From JAUNBN01 sp036645935 (GTDB taxonomy: Bacteria; Bacillota; Clostridia; Oscillospirales; Ruminococcaceae): a stretch of 33,633 nt of DNA. The stretch is taken from assembly GCA_036645935.1 (NCBI GenBank), contig JAVXNE010000012.1, positions 1-33,633 on the forward strand. Direction: 5' to 3'. Under the pieces are notes generated by a model that was not told where the DNA came from, ran no database searches, and saw only the letters and a list, made by a program, of their open reading frames with translations. Positions 24,202 to 31,642 of the stretch are shown piece by piece. Made by a program: the position numbers and the translations under genes. Each line of letters opens with the position of its first letter. The first letter of the stretch is position 1.

Positions 24202-25028
24202 AGAGTAAATCAAAAAAAAGCAAGGAAAACGTCGCGGCGGACAGGACGGCAATTATCCGCCGCGGACAGCGACGGCGCACCGCCACGGCGTTTGTGATAA
24301 TCCTGCTGCTCATCGTGGGCGCAACGCTGTCTCTTACCGTTTTTTTTAGTATAGAAGAGGTGCGCGTTGAGGGAAGCAACAGATATTACTCAGCAGATCA
24401 GATACTCTCCGCGTCGGGCATCGAGAAAGGGAAAAACATTTTCCTTTTCTCATCAAAACGAGCGGAGGAGAGGCTGTGGGCGACGCTCCCATATATAGAC
24501 AACATCAGCGTACGGCGAGAGCTGCCGGGCACGGTTATAATCGATATAAGTGTGTCATCAGACTCGGTCGCGCTGCCATACGACGGCGGATGTCTCGTGT
24601 TGAGTGACAGATTAAAGATAGTCGATATCGTGTCCGGTGAATCGAGCGTTTACACAAAAGTATACGGAATTCAGCCGTCATCATGTGAGGTTGGGGTTGG
24701 GCTTGAGACGGAGGATGAAAACGGCACGCAATACCTTGCCGCGATTGTCAGCGCGCTGTCGGACAGCAAGTTGCTGAATGTTATCAGCGATATTAATGTC
24801 TCGGACAAGCTCAACCTCTCGCTGGTTTATGACAACCGGATTTTTGTGATGCTGGGCACAGCCAGCAATATCGACTATAAAATAGAAATGCTCGCGGCGC
24901 TGAGTTCTGACAAGCTTTCTGATACGGATACCGGATATCTCGACCTTTCTCTCGCGGGCAAGGGAACGCTCAAACAGAAGCCGCTTGAGCTTCCGGACGG
25001 CTACAGAACACCTGCAAAAGCGGTGTGA
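24198..25028 (+). CDS. ftsQ: Division protein FtsQ/DivIB
   Basis: A 276-residue bitopic protein: basic cytoplasmic tail (residues 1-28), one span (about 29-50), then a POTRA domain (about 51-120, beginning S-I-E-E-V-R-V-E-G-S-N-R-Y and containing L-P-Y-I-D-N-I-S-V-R-R-E-L-P-G-T-V) and a beta domain. It forms the FtsQ-FtsL-FtsB type complex that regulates septal wall synthesis. TTG 24198 overlaps the murA stop (TTGA) and has GGAGGT seven bases upstream, so the start is well supported despite the rare codon. Confidence 0.9.
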   Translation: MKSKSKKSKENVAADRTAIIRRGQRRRTATAFVIILLLIVGATLSLTVFFSIEEVRVEGSNRYYSADQILSASGIEKGKNIFLFSSKRAEERLWATLPYIDNISVRRELPGTVIIDISVSSDSVALPYDGGCLVLSDRLKIVDIVSGESSVYTKVYGIQPSSCEVGVGLETEDENGTQYLAAIVSALSDSKLLNVISDINVSDKLNLSLVYDNRIFVMLGTASNIDYKIEMLAALSSDKLSDTDTGYLDLSLAGKGTLKQKPLELPDGYRTPAKAV

Positions 25029-25062
25029 CGGCCGCGTGAACGGCGCAAAATCGCCATACGGA

Positions 25063-25091
25063 TTGAAAAAAATACTTATATATGTTAAATT
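25063..25091 (+). promoter_or_regulatory. Own promoter of ftsZ
   Basis: TTGAAA (25063-25068) and TAAATT (25086-25091) are 17 bases apart, with TG before the -10. The start would be near 25098, about 27 bases before the ftsZ start codon. It allows ftsZ to be expressed above the rest of the cluster. Confidence 0.75.
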
Positions 25092-25124
25092 AATACATAA
25101 CGCTGGATCTCGGGGGTAAACACC

Positions 25125-26282
25125 GTGTCTACAATGAATTTTTCGCTGAGCGAAGAAACCACATACAATATCAGTATTAAAGTCATAGGAGTTGGCGGTG
25201 GTGGCGGAAACGCTGTCAACCGCATGATTCAAAGCGGAATACAGGGCGTCGAATTCATAGCTATGAATACAGACGGCCATATTCTCAAGTTTAACAAAGC
25301 CACATACAAAATTCAGCTCGGAGGGGAACTGACCAAAGGTCAGGGCGCGGGCGGAATTCCCGACATCGGTAAGCAGGCGGCAGAGGAGAGCAAGGAAGAC
25401 ATCAAAACTGCACTCAAGGGTGCAAACATGGTGTTTATAACTGCGGGAATGGGCGGAGGCACCGGAACAGGTGCAGCGCCGGTCGTCGCTCGTATCGCTA
25501 AGGAACTGGGTATTCTCACTGTTGGAATCGTGACGAAACCGTTCACCTTTGAAGGCAAGCGCAAGATGGATATTGCGATTGACGGAATAACCGAGCTTCG
25601 CAAATATGTGGACTCAATAGTCGTGATTCCCAACGAGCGCCTCAAGCTTGTGAGTGAAGAACGCATAACGCTGGCAAACGCCTTTGAGATAGCGGACAAC
25701 GTGCTGCTTCAAGGAGTTCAGAGCATTTCAGAGTTGATCAATGTGCCTGGATTTATAAATCTTGATTTCGCGGACGTTTCGGCGATAATGCACGAGTCGG
25801 GCTACGCTCACATGGGAGTGGGACGCGCCTCCGGAAGCGACAAGGCAAGATTGGCTGCCGAGGCGGCGATAAGAAGCCCACTTCTTGAGACGACCATCGA
25901 CGGCGCTAAGGGCGTGCTCATCAATATAACCGCATCGCCCGATATTGATCTTCCCGACGTCGAGCTTGCAAGCTCGATGATCACCGATGCGGCCGACACC
26001 AATGCCAACATCGTGTGGGGGGCGGCTTTTGACGAAACCTTCAACGACGAAATAATGATAACGGTCATAGCAACGGGGTTTGAAGAGATATCCCACGACG
26101 CCGCGCCATTTGCCTTTGGACCGGATCATCACTCCCACAAGCCGACGACTGAAACTGCGTCGAAGGACAAGGATTCCAAGGAAAAGGTAGTGACCGTTGA
26201 GTTGCAGGAGAGTGACCCGTTTCCTGGATTCGGAGATATAATGACGCTGTTGAATCACCGTTCCAATGACGATAAGGAATGA
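25125..26282 (+). CDS. ftsZ: Cell division GTPase FtsZ
   Basis: A 385-residue tubulin homologue that forms the Z-ring. It has the GTP loop G-V-G-G-G-G-G-N-A-V-N-R, the tubulin signature G-G-G-T-G-T-G-A-A-P and the synergy loop N-L-D-F-A-D-V. The GTPase and C-terminal domains end near residue 320; a charged linker and a last segment, D-P-F-P-G-F-G-D-I-M-T-L-L-N-H-R, follow. This differs from the usual D-I-P-x-F-L-R tail peptide that docks FtsA, SepF and others. GTG 25125 was chosen for the CGGGGGT site seven bases upstream; ATG 25134 is the alternative. No ftsA precedes it. Confidence 0.97.
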   Translation: MSTMNFSLSEETTYNISIKVIGVGGGGGNAVNRMIQSGIQGVEFIAMNTDGHILKFNKATYKIQLGGELTKGQGAGGIPDIGKQAAEESKEDIKTALKGANMVFITAGMGGGTGTGAAPVVARIAKELGILTVGIVTKPFTFEGKRKMDIAIDGITELRKYVDSIVVIPNERLKLVSEERITLANAFEIADNVLLQGVQSISELINVPGFINLDFADVSAIMHESGYAHMGVGRASGSDKARLAAEAAIRSPLLETTIDGAKGVLINITASPDIDLPDVELASSMITDAADTNANIVWGAAFDETFNDEIMITVIATGFEEISHDAAPFAFGPDHHSHKPTTETASKDKDSKEKVVTVELQESDPFPGFGDIMTLLNHRSNDDKE

Positions 26283-26300
26283 GGATGGAAGGACAAACTT

Positions 26301-27068
26301 ATGAGCGGCAAGCAATATCATATCGCGCTTGACAGAGATATGCTGTGCGGAGCGCGCTGCGCGATTATGCCGGGAGATCCCGCGAGGGTGGAAAAGATAG
26401 CGGCATATCTTAACAACCCGCGATTCATCTCTCAAAGCCGCGAATACACATCTTGGCTCGGCGAGGCAGGGGGACAACCAGTTGTAGTGACAAGTCACGG
26501 TATCGGAGGCCCGTCCACCGCAATAGCGGTTGAGGAACTTTCCGCGCTCGGCGTGGATACGTTTATCCGTGTGGGAACGTGCGGAGGCATGAATCTAAAG
26601 GTGCTTGCAGGAGATGCGGTTATTGTAAACGGTGCGATTCGAGCAGAGGGAACTTCGCGCGAGTATCTGCCGATTGAGTTTCCTGCCATTGCTGATATCG
26701 ACGTCACATGCGCTCTGCGCGAGGCGGCAAAGAATATGAACTGCCGCTTTCATATAGGCGTTGCTCAGTGTAAAGACTCTTTTTATGGGCAGCACGATCC
26801 AGATCGGATGCCGGTTTCCTATGAGCTCCTGAACAAATGGCAGGCTTGGATACGCGCCGGAGCACTCGTTTCGGAAATGGAGACTGCGGCTCTGTTTGCC
26901 GTTGCATCCTGTCTCGGCGCCCGAGCCGGTGCAGTCATGCTCTGCATCTGGAATCAAGAACGTGAAAGGGCAGGAATGAAAGATGACAATCCCACCGTCG
27001 GCGGATACGACGAAAGCGACATTCCTATAAAGATTGCTGTGGGAGCGATAAAAAAATTAATCGGCTAA
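26301..27068 (+). CDS. udp: Uridine phosphorylase
   Basis: A 255-residue nucleoside phosphorylase of the NP-I family that splits uridine with phosphate into uracil and ribose-1-phosphate. Seen are M-P-G-D-P-A-R-V-E-K-I, S-H-G-I-G-G-P-S-T-A-I-A-V-E-E-L, R-V-G-T-C-G-G, C-K-D-S-F-Y-G-Q-H and V-S-E-M-E-T-A-A-L, which resemble bacterial Udp. GGAAGGA precedes ATG 26301, 18 bases after ftsZ, so it may share the ftsZ transcript. Substrate choice between uridine and related nucleosides is not certain. Confidence 0.9.
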   Translation: MSGKQYHIALDRDMLCGARCAIMPGDPARVEKIAAYLNNPRFISQSREYTSWLGEAGGQPVVVTSHGIGGPSTAIAVEELSALGVDTFIRVGTCGGMNLKVLAGDAVIVNGAIRAEGTSREYLPIEFPAIADIDVTCALREAAKNMNCRFHIGVAQCKDSFYGQHDPDRMPVSYELLNKWQAWIRAGALVSEMETAALFAVASCLGARAGAVMLCIWNQERERAGMKDDNPTVGGYDESDIPIKIAVGAIKKLIG

Positions 27069-27099
27069 GTTGCTGATTATAAGAGCGGGGGCAACTGCA

Positions 27100-29715
27100 A
27101 TGGCTAAAAACATATTTGAGGAAAACACCACAGGGGACTTTGATTACGAGAGCGACGAAAAGAATGACGAAGATGAATATGAGGATGACGTCACTCTGAA
27201 AACGTCTCTTTTCGGCTTTAGCCGCAAGGCTGTTCAGGATCATGTCGACGAAATCACAGAGAATTTTGCTCGTCGCGAAGAGGAACTTCTGGGAGCGATA
27301 AACGATCTTACGTTGCGCAACAGCAGCCTTAAGAGTCGAGTTTCGGAACTTGAGCGATCGGTGTCTGCTGTTCAGGGGCAAGTTCAGGACAGTGCCTCTC
27401 AAGCAGAACAGGTCAAAGCGAGAGAGTGTGCACAGAAGCAGAACATCGATTCGTTGCGAAGCAAGATTTCAACGCTTGAAAAGTCGCTTGTAAAAGAAAA
27501 AATGCTCAGCGGACAGATGAACAAAAACCTGACTGACGCTGTCGATTATGTCAAGAAAGCGCAAACTGAAATTGAAAATCGTAAATCGCAGCTGCTTGCC
27601 GCACGAAGCGAGCAGGAGGTGTCACTCGCGCAACTTGAAGATGCAAACAATCAGATGACCAACCTAAAGTCCGAGCTGAGCCAAAAAAACACGGAGCTTC
27701 TTCAAAAGGAAGAGGAGATAGCTCGCGTTGCAGATGAAGCTAAGGGTAATGCGGATCTTTTGCAGGGGAAAAATGAAAATATTAAGTCACTTCAGGCGGA
27801 GCTTTATGAAACCACACAGGCGGTTGTCAAGCTGAAAGAACAAAGCCACCGTAAAGAAGAAGAGCTTTTTGAAAAAGACTTTCAGATCAACGAGAGAAAC
27901 CGTTCAATTTCCGAAAAGGAAGCGGAGATATCACGGCTTGAAAACGAGCTGCTGTCCATCCAAAATGAACAGGAGAGCAAGCTGAAACGCCTCGATGACG
28001 ATCTGAAAGTGCAGACGCTGCGTCTCGAGAGCGAAAAGAAAGAAGAGATTGCAAAACTTGAAAACGAGCACAAACAGCTTGCGGAACAATCGGAAGCCGA
28101 ACACGGTGAACAGCTTGCACGTCTTCTCTCTGAGCACGGAGATAAGATATCAGGATTAAAAGAGGAGCACGGGCTCGCCGTATCTCAACTTAAAACTGAA
28201 ATCGAGAGTCTGAACAAATCCATCTCAGACAATGTCGTGCAGATTGCCAATTTTGAAAATATGGTAAGTGCTAAAGATGCACAAATTGCCGAGTTGCGCA
28301 ATGATATTGAAGCTAAATTGTCTCAAATAACCGAGTACAAGCACGCCGTATCGATAAATGAATCGCAAATGGTGGAGTTGAACAATGCGGTTAATGCGAA
28401 GTCGGCACATATTGACGAGCTCGAAGGAGCATTAGCATCAAATGAGGCGCAGACTACCCAACTTGAGGATTTGATACGTGCCAAAGATGCACAAATTGTC
28501 GAGCTGCACAATGATGTTGAAGTTAAATCGTCTCAAATAACTGAGTATGAGCACGCCGTTTTGATCAATGAATCACAAGTGGTGGAGCTGAACAATGCTG
28601 TTAATGCGAAGTCTGCACATATTGATGAGCTCGAAAGAGCGCTATCATCCAATGCCGCGCGGTTGACCGAGCTGACAGCGCTCCTTGATGACAAGACCTA
28701 TCAACTTGATCAAAGCGAAAATTTGCACTTACAGAAAGACGCAAGGGCTTCCGAGCTTGCGAACAAAATCGCACAAAGAAACAGCGAACTTGACAATATG
28801 CGCGGGGAATATGAACGCATACGCACGGAATTTTCCGATTGCACACAGCGTCTCGGACAAGCTGATGCAGCGCTCGGAGAGCGCACACAGGAAGTGGAGC
28901 GCGGGAAATACAGGCTGACGAGCATTTCTCGAGAATTAGAACAACGTGATTTTGCACTCGCTGAGAGAACGAGAGAGGTCGAGGAGAAAAACGGTCTGCT
29001 TCAAGCCCGAAACAAGCAAATTTACGACATGCAGAACACAGTTAAGATGCTTGAAAAGAAAGTGTCCGAGTTTGACAAACGCAGACAGGATGCGGAGCAG
29101 GCACTGGTCGTCGTACAGCGCGCACAGTCTCAAGTCGCTATGAGCAACGCTCAGATGCCACAGTACGGTTCACCATATCCTAATCTTAATCGCTCACAAC
29201 CACAGGCGATGCCGTTTGCGGCGCCGCAATTTCAGCCGTACCGCCAAAGCAACAACCCGCAGGTGCAAGGCTACGTCTACCAGCAGTCCCAACAGCCACA
29301 GCAGTTCCAGCAGCCACAGCAGTCCCAACAGCCACAGCAGTCCCAACAGCCACAGCAGTCCCAACAGCCACAACAGCCACAACAGCGCCTACAGCAGTCG
29401 CAGATGCCACCGTCGCAACACGGTTATTACGGGCAGCAGCCCCAGATGCCTCCACAGCCGCCTATGGCACAGCAGGAGGGCAATGGATTATACGCTCAAA
29501 ACAGACCCCAGCCGCAGCAGCGCCAAAACCCCGGTTATTCTGGCGGATACCCAGTGCAGCAGATTCAACGTATAGCAGCACCCTATCCGACACAGCAGCC
29601 TTCTTATCCGTCTTATGCACAAGGATACGGGCAGCAGCGCCCCCAGGGACAGCCACAGATGCCAGGACAGCAGATGTCAGGGGATTTCTTCAAGGATCCG
29701 TTCAGCCAGAAGTAA
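27100..29715 (+). CDS. Large DivIVA-like coiled-coil protein with Gln/Pro-rich tail
   Basis: An 871-residue protein I cannot assign to a named family. Residues 1-31 are very acidic. Residues 32-60 (L-K-T-S-L-F-G-F-S-R-K-A-V-Q-D-H-V-D-E-I) resemble the membrane-binding start of DivIVA/GpsB proteins (F-x-G-Y/F-x-x-x-x-V-D/N). A very long coiled coil covers about 46-680, including a perfect 70-residue duplication (391-460 and 461-530). The tail from about 690 is rich in Gln, Pro, Tyr and Gly with QQSQQP repeats. There is no signal peptide or membrane span. ATG 27100 was chosen because GCGGGGG lies upstream; TTG 27070 is less likely. Its place behind ftsZ suggests a scaffold role at septum or pole, by inference. 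Confidence 0.85.
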   Translation: MAKNIFEENTTGDFDYESDEKNDEDEYEDDVTLKTSLFGFSRKAVQDHVDEITENFARREEELLGAINDLTLRNSSLKSRVSELERSVSAVQGQVQDSASQAEQVKARECAQKQNIDSLRSKISTLEKSLVKEKMLSGQMNKNLTDAVDYVKKAQTEIENRKSQLLAARSEQEVSLAQLEDANNQMTNLKSELSQKNTELLQKEEEIARVADEAKGNADLLQGKNENIKSLQAELYETTQAVVKLKEQSHRKEEELFEKDFQINERNRSISEKEAEISRLENELLSIQNEQESKLKRLDDDLKVQTLRLESEKKEEIAKLENEHKQLAEQSEAEHGEQLARLLSEHGDKISGLKEEHGLAVSQLKTEIESLNKSISDNVVQIANFENMVSAKDAQIAELRNDIEAKLSQITEYKHAVSINESQMVELNNAVNAKSAHIDELEGALASNEAQTTQLEDLIRAKDAQIVELHNDVEVKSSQITEYEHAVLINESQVVELNNAVNAKSAHIDELERALSSNAARLTELTALLDDKTYQLDQSENLHLQKDARASELANKIAQRNSELDNMRGEYERIRTEFSDCTQRLGQADAALGERTQEVERGKYRLTSISRELEQRDFALAERTREVEEKNGLLQARNKQIYDMQNTVKMLEKKVSEFDKRRQDAEQALVVVQRAQSQVAMSNAQMPQYGSPYPNLNRSQPQAMPFAAPQFQPYRQSNNPQVQGYVYQQSQQPQQFQQPQQSQQPQQSQQPQQSQQPQQPQQRLQQSQMPPSQHGYYGQQPQMPPQPPMAQQEGNGLYAQNRPQPQQRQNPGYSGGYPVQQIQRIAAPYPTQQPSYPSYAQGYGQQRPQGQPQMPGQQMSGDFFKDPFSQK
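28270..28689 (+). repeat. Two tandem 210-bp copies inside the coiled-coil gene
   Basis: The segments 28270-28479 and 28480-28689 match closely with an exact period of 210 bases (70 codons, ten heptads). Each starts A-K-D-A-Q-I and contains V-E-L-N-N-A-V-N-A-K-S-A-H-I-D-E-L-E. The copies differ at scattered, often conservative, positions. Confidence 0.92.
29281..29370 (+). repeat. Five tandem 18-bp units encoding QQSQQP
   Basis: Five in-frame copies of CAGCAGTCCCAACAGCCA (second copy has QQFQQP), followed by two shortened QQP/QQR units up to 29388. Copies 3-5 are identical, as in a slippage-prone minisatellite. Any change of copy number keeps the reading frame. Confidence 0.93.
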
Positions 29716-29746
29716 ATCGCTGCTTTGGATTGATTGCATTCAAAAT

Positions 29747-29799
29747 AAAACAGTGGGCGGGTTGCGGCCGATTTCGGCATGCGCTTTCCACTGTTTTTT
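29747..29799 (+). terminator. Terminator after the coiled-coil gene
   Basis: A 10-bp perfect stem (AAAACAGTGG / CCACTGTTTT, 29747-29756 with 29788-29797) ends in six T residues and lies 31 bases past the stop codon. The 31-base loop holds further G/C-rich pairing. It probably ends the ftsZ-udp-coiled-coil transcript. Confidence 0.88.
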
Positions 29800-30011
29800 A
29801 TTCGATTTTCAGTTTGGCGGTATACTGAATTTTGCGATATCCGGTGAATAGAGTCAAAGTACACAAGCGCAGAGCATCTTTAAAGCGCTTAAAAAGGAAA
29901 ACGAGTGTGGCTATGCTTGCCGATGAATACCACCATGTATGTTAAGCAAGCAATATGGGAGTTGGAAGCGAGGAGAAATGCAGGAAAATGCGAAATACGG
30001 ACGATAAAGCG
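29800..30011. other. Intergenic region, no gene seen
   Basis: About 210 bases between two terminators. It holds an AAGCGC/GCGCTT hairpin (29867-29872 with 29886-29891) but no open frame with a binding site, and no promoter I could support. Confidence 0.45.
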
Positions 30012-30050
30012 AAAGAAAAAGCGACCGTGTGACACAATCGCTTTTTCTTT
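30012..30050 (-). terminator. Terminator of the SGNH hydrolase gene (probably bidirectional)
   Basis: Perfect 13-base arms (AAAGAAAAAGCGA and TCGCTTTTTCTTT) flank an inner GTGT/ACAC hairpin. It lies 58 bases past the hydrolase stop codon on the minus strand, and its A/T-rich outer part makes it work in both directions. Confidence 0.82.
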
Positions 30051-30108
30051 GATGCAATTCTGTGATAGGTAAAACTAAACATTGAGAGAAAAGCGCAAAT
30101 CTTTTTCG

Positions 30109-30990
30109 TTACGCTGATGTGAACATCATCGAGCCGTCGGGGCCGATGGAATATGCCGCGCTACCCTGAACCGTGTGAGTAAAGAGATAGTCTTTCCATA
30201 ACTGATATCCTGAAACCTGAAAGTGTATCCCGTCCGGCGCCGCGATCTCCTCAATCAAATATCCGTCTTCTCCGACGACGACGGAGTGCACATCGAGAAA
30301 ATAACAGCCTTTGGCCTTGGCGAGTGTGAGTACAGCTGCATTATATGCGTTGATGTTGTCGCTGGAAAATGCCGTGCGCTTTGCTGCCAATTCCTTTGTT
30401 GTCGGTGGAATTGATTCCAGTATGATGTCAAGTGCGGGCATCTTGCTTTTTAGATCGTCGAGGAATTTGCCATATCCCTCGACAAGCGAATCGATGCTCG
30501 ACCATTCAAGTCCATTGGTTCCGAGCATTATATAAACTTTTTTTGGCTGCTTAAACACAATCGTGTCGGTCATGGTGAGTTTTTGTCCGTCTTCGGTTTT
30601 GAAAAACGCATCCTCCATCACGGTGGTTGGACTGATACCGATTTTCGTGCACGTGTCATACCCTTTAAAAAGGTCATATATGCGAATTCCATCTGAAATC
30701 GAGTCGCCGCAAAAAAGCGCGTCGTCAAAGTAGCTCTGCTCGACTGGGGTTGTCTCTGTGAGTGTCACCGAACGTTCCTGGGTGACCTCGGTCTTTATCG
30801 GCTTCAGCGAAAATTCCGATGGCGGCAGAGTAGTGCGGATGGTTTCTCTGTTAGCGTTAACCAGTTGAATCACGACAGAAAAAATTATCAGAGCTATCAG
30901 CAGTCCGGAGAGCAGCACGATGAAAAAGGCGTTTTTCCGAAGTACTGTTCCGAACGTTTCTCTGCGCGGTGACATGTGAACTGTGGGCAT
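30109..30990 (-). CDS. Membrane-anchored SGNH/GDSL hydrolase
   Basis: A 293-residue protein with a basic N-terminus (residues 1-18), one membrane span (about 20-42) and an outer SGNH-hydrolase domain. The catalytic blocks are F-C-G-D-S-I-S-D-G (serine nucleophile), M-L-G-T-N-G (oxyanion Asn) and A-P-D-G-I-H-F (Asp-His pair). Such enzymes remove or move acyl, often acetyl, groups from wall glycans or lipids; the true substrate is unknown. ATG 30990 was chosen for the GGAGGG site just upstream; starts as far out as 31182 would place a disordered, untypical leader before the span. It is a single-gene unit between a promoter at 31060 and a terminator at 30050. Confidence 0.88.
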   Translation of the reverse strand: MPTVHMSPRRETFGTVLRKNAFFIVLLSGLLIALIIFSVVIQLVNANRETIRTTLPPSEFSLKPIKTEVTQERSVTLTETTPVEQSYFDDALFCGDSISDGIRIYDLFKGYDTCTKIGISPTTVMEDAFFKTEDGQKLTMTDTIVFKQPKKVYIMLGTNGLEWSSIDSLVEGYGKFLDDLKSKMPALDIILESIPPTTKELAAKRTAFSSDNINAYNAAVLTLAKAKGCYFLDVHSVVVGEDGYLIEEIAAPDGIHFQVSGYQLWKDYLFTHTVQGSAAYSIGPDGSMMFTSA

Positions 30991-31059
30991 CTTTCCCTCC
31001 ATTTGAAGTCGCACTGCCGGCAGGATACACCTGTTGGCATCGACAGCAAGCTGTGATTT

Positions 31060-31065
31060 AGTATA
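31060..31065 (-). promoter_or_regulatory. Extended -10 box before the SGNH hydrolase gene
   Basis: On the minus strand TGC-TATACT forms an extended -10; no good -35 is visible. The start would lie near 31053 and leave a leader of about 60 bases. A CACAGC-type palindrome and CTGCCGGCAG lie within it. Confidence 0.5.
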
Positions 31066-31266
31066 GCATTTTGTGATCATGGAAAAATCGGATACCCTAA
31101 CCGTCTCCGAAAGCATCTCTTCGGGTTTCGGATTGTTGGGTTTTGGGGCTGATTGATGTCTGTTTGTGCCGTGGCTTGGCACTGCACCCGAGATCTCAGA
31201 TTCCGGTTGCCTGCCGCATTATTGTACCACAATTCAAGCAAATTTCAACAAACACCTTTTTTGCTC

Positions 31267-31295
31267 TTGACTAACAGGAAAAAATTCTTTAATAT
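31267..31295 (+). promoter_or_regulatory. Promoter upstream of tRNA-Thr
   Basis: TTGACT (31267-31272) and TAATAT (31290-31295) are 17 bases apart. The start near 31302 would leave about 160 bases before tRNA-Thr, unusually long for a tRNA leader, so it might also make a short RNA. A CATCA/TGATG hairpin (near 31345) lies in between. Confidence 0.6.
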
Positions 31296-31425
31296 ATATC
31301 GAGCACGGGGTTTGCACATACACGATTAATCGCCGTGTCCAGTTCATCATCTGTGATGCTTGGTAGTCTGTGAAATATATCTCAAGGTTTTTTCGTGTCT
31401 AATCGACGCAATCTCAGTGCCTTTG

Positions 31426-31451
31426 AAAAAAAGAGGGCGGCAATCCCGCCC
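31426..31451 (-). terminator. Orphan minus-strand terminator
   Basis: On the minus strand GGGCGG-GATTG-CCGCCC is followed by TCTTTTTTT. No minus-strand gene lies directly upstream of it (to its right); that space now holds tRNA-Thr on the opposite strand. Confidence 0.75.
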
Positions 31452-31462
31452 ACATTATATCT

Positions 31463-31537
31463 GCTTCTGTGGCTCAATGGTAGAGCAGCTCATTCGTAAT
31501 GAGCAGGTTGTCAGTTCGATTCTGACCAGAAGCTCCA
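31463..31537 (+). tRNA. tRNA-Thr (anticodon CGT)
   Basis: A complete cloverleaf: acceptor stem GCTTCTG/CAGAAGC, D stem GCTC/GAGC, anticodon stem GCTCA/TGAGC with loop TTCGTAA (anticodon CGT, reading ACG), T stem GTCAG/CTGAC and T loop TTCGATT. The discriminator is T and CCA is encoded. It has its own terminator right behind it. Confidence 0.95.
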
Positions 31538-31541
31538 AGAT

Positions 31542-31586
31542 AGGTTAACAAATTTCAGAAATGAAACTTGTTAACCTTTTCTTTTT
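31542..31586 (+). terminator. Terminator of tRNA-Thr
   Basis: A perfect 10-bp stem (AGGTTAACAA / TTGTTAACCT, 31542-31551 with 31568-31577) with a 16-base loop is followed by TTTCTTTTT, four bases after the tRNA's CCA end. Confidence 0.88.
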
Positions 31587-31642
31587 AGCGCATAATTGTG
31601 GTCTGAAGATTATTTATATAATAAAAGGTAGTATATAAACTT

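Noticed and set aside
28270..29388. Repeats in the coiled-coil gene as a possible CRISPR array
   Set aside because: The copies are directly adjacent, in frame and coding, with no unique spacers.
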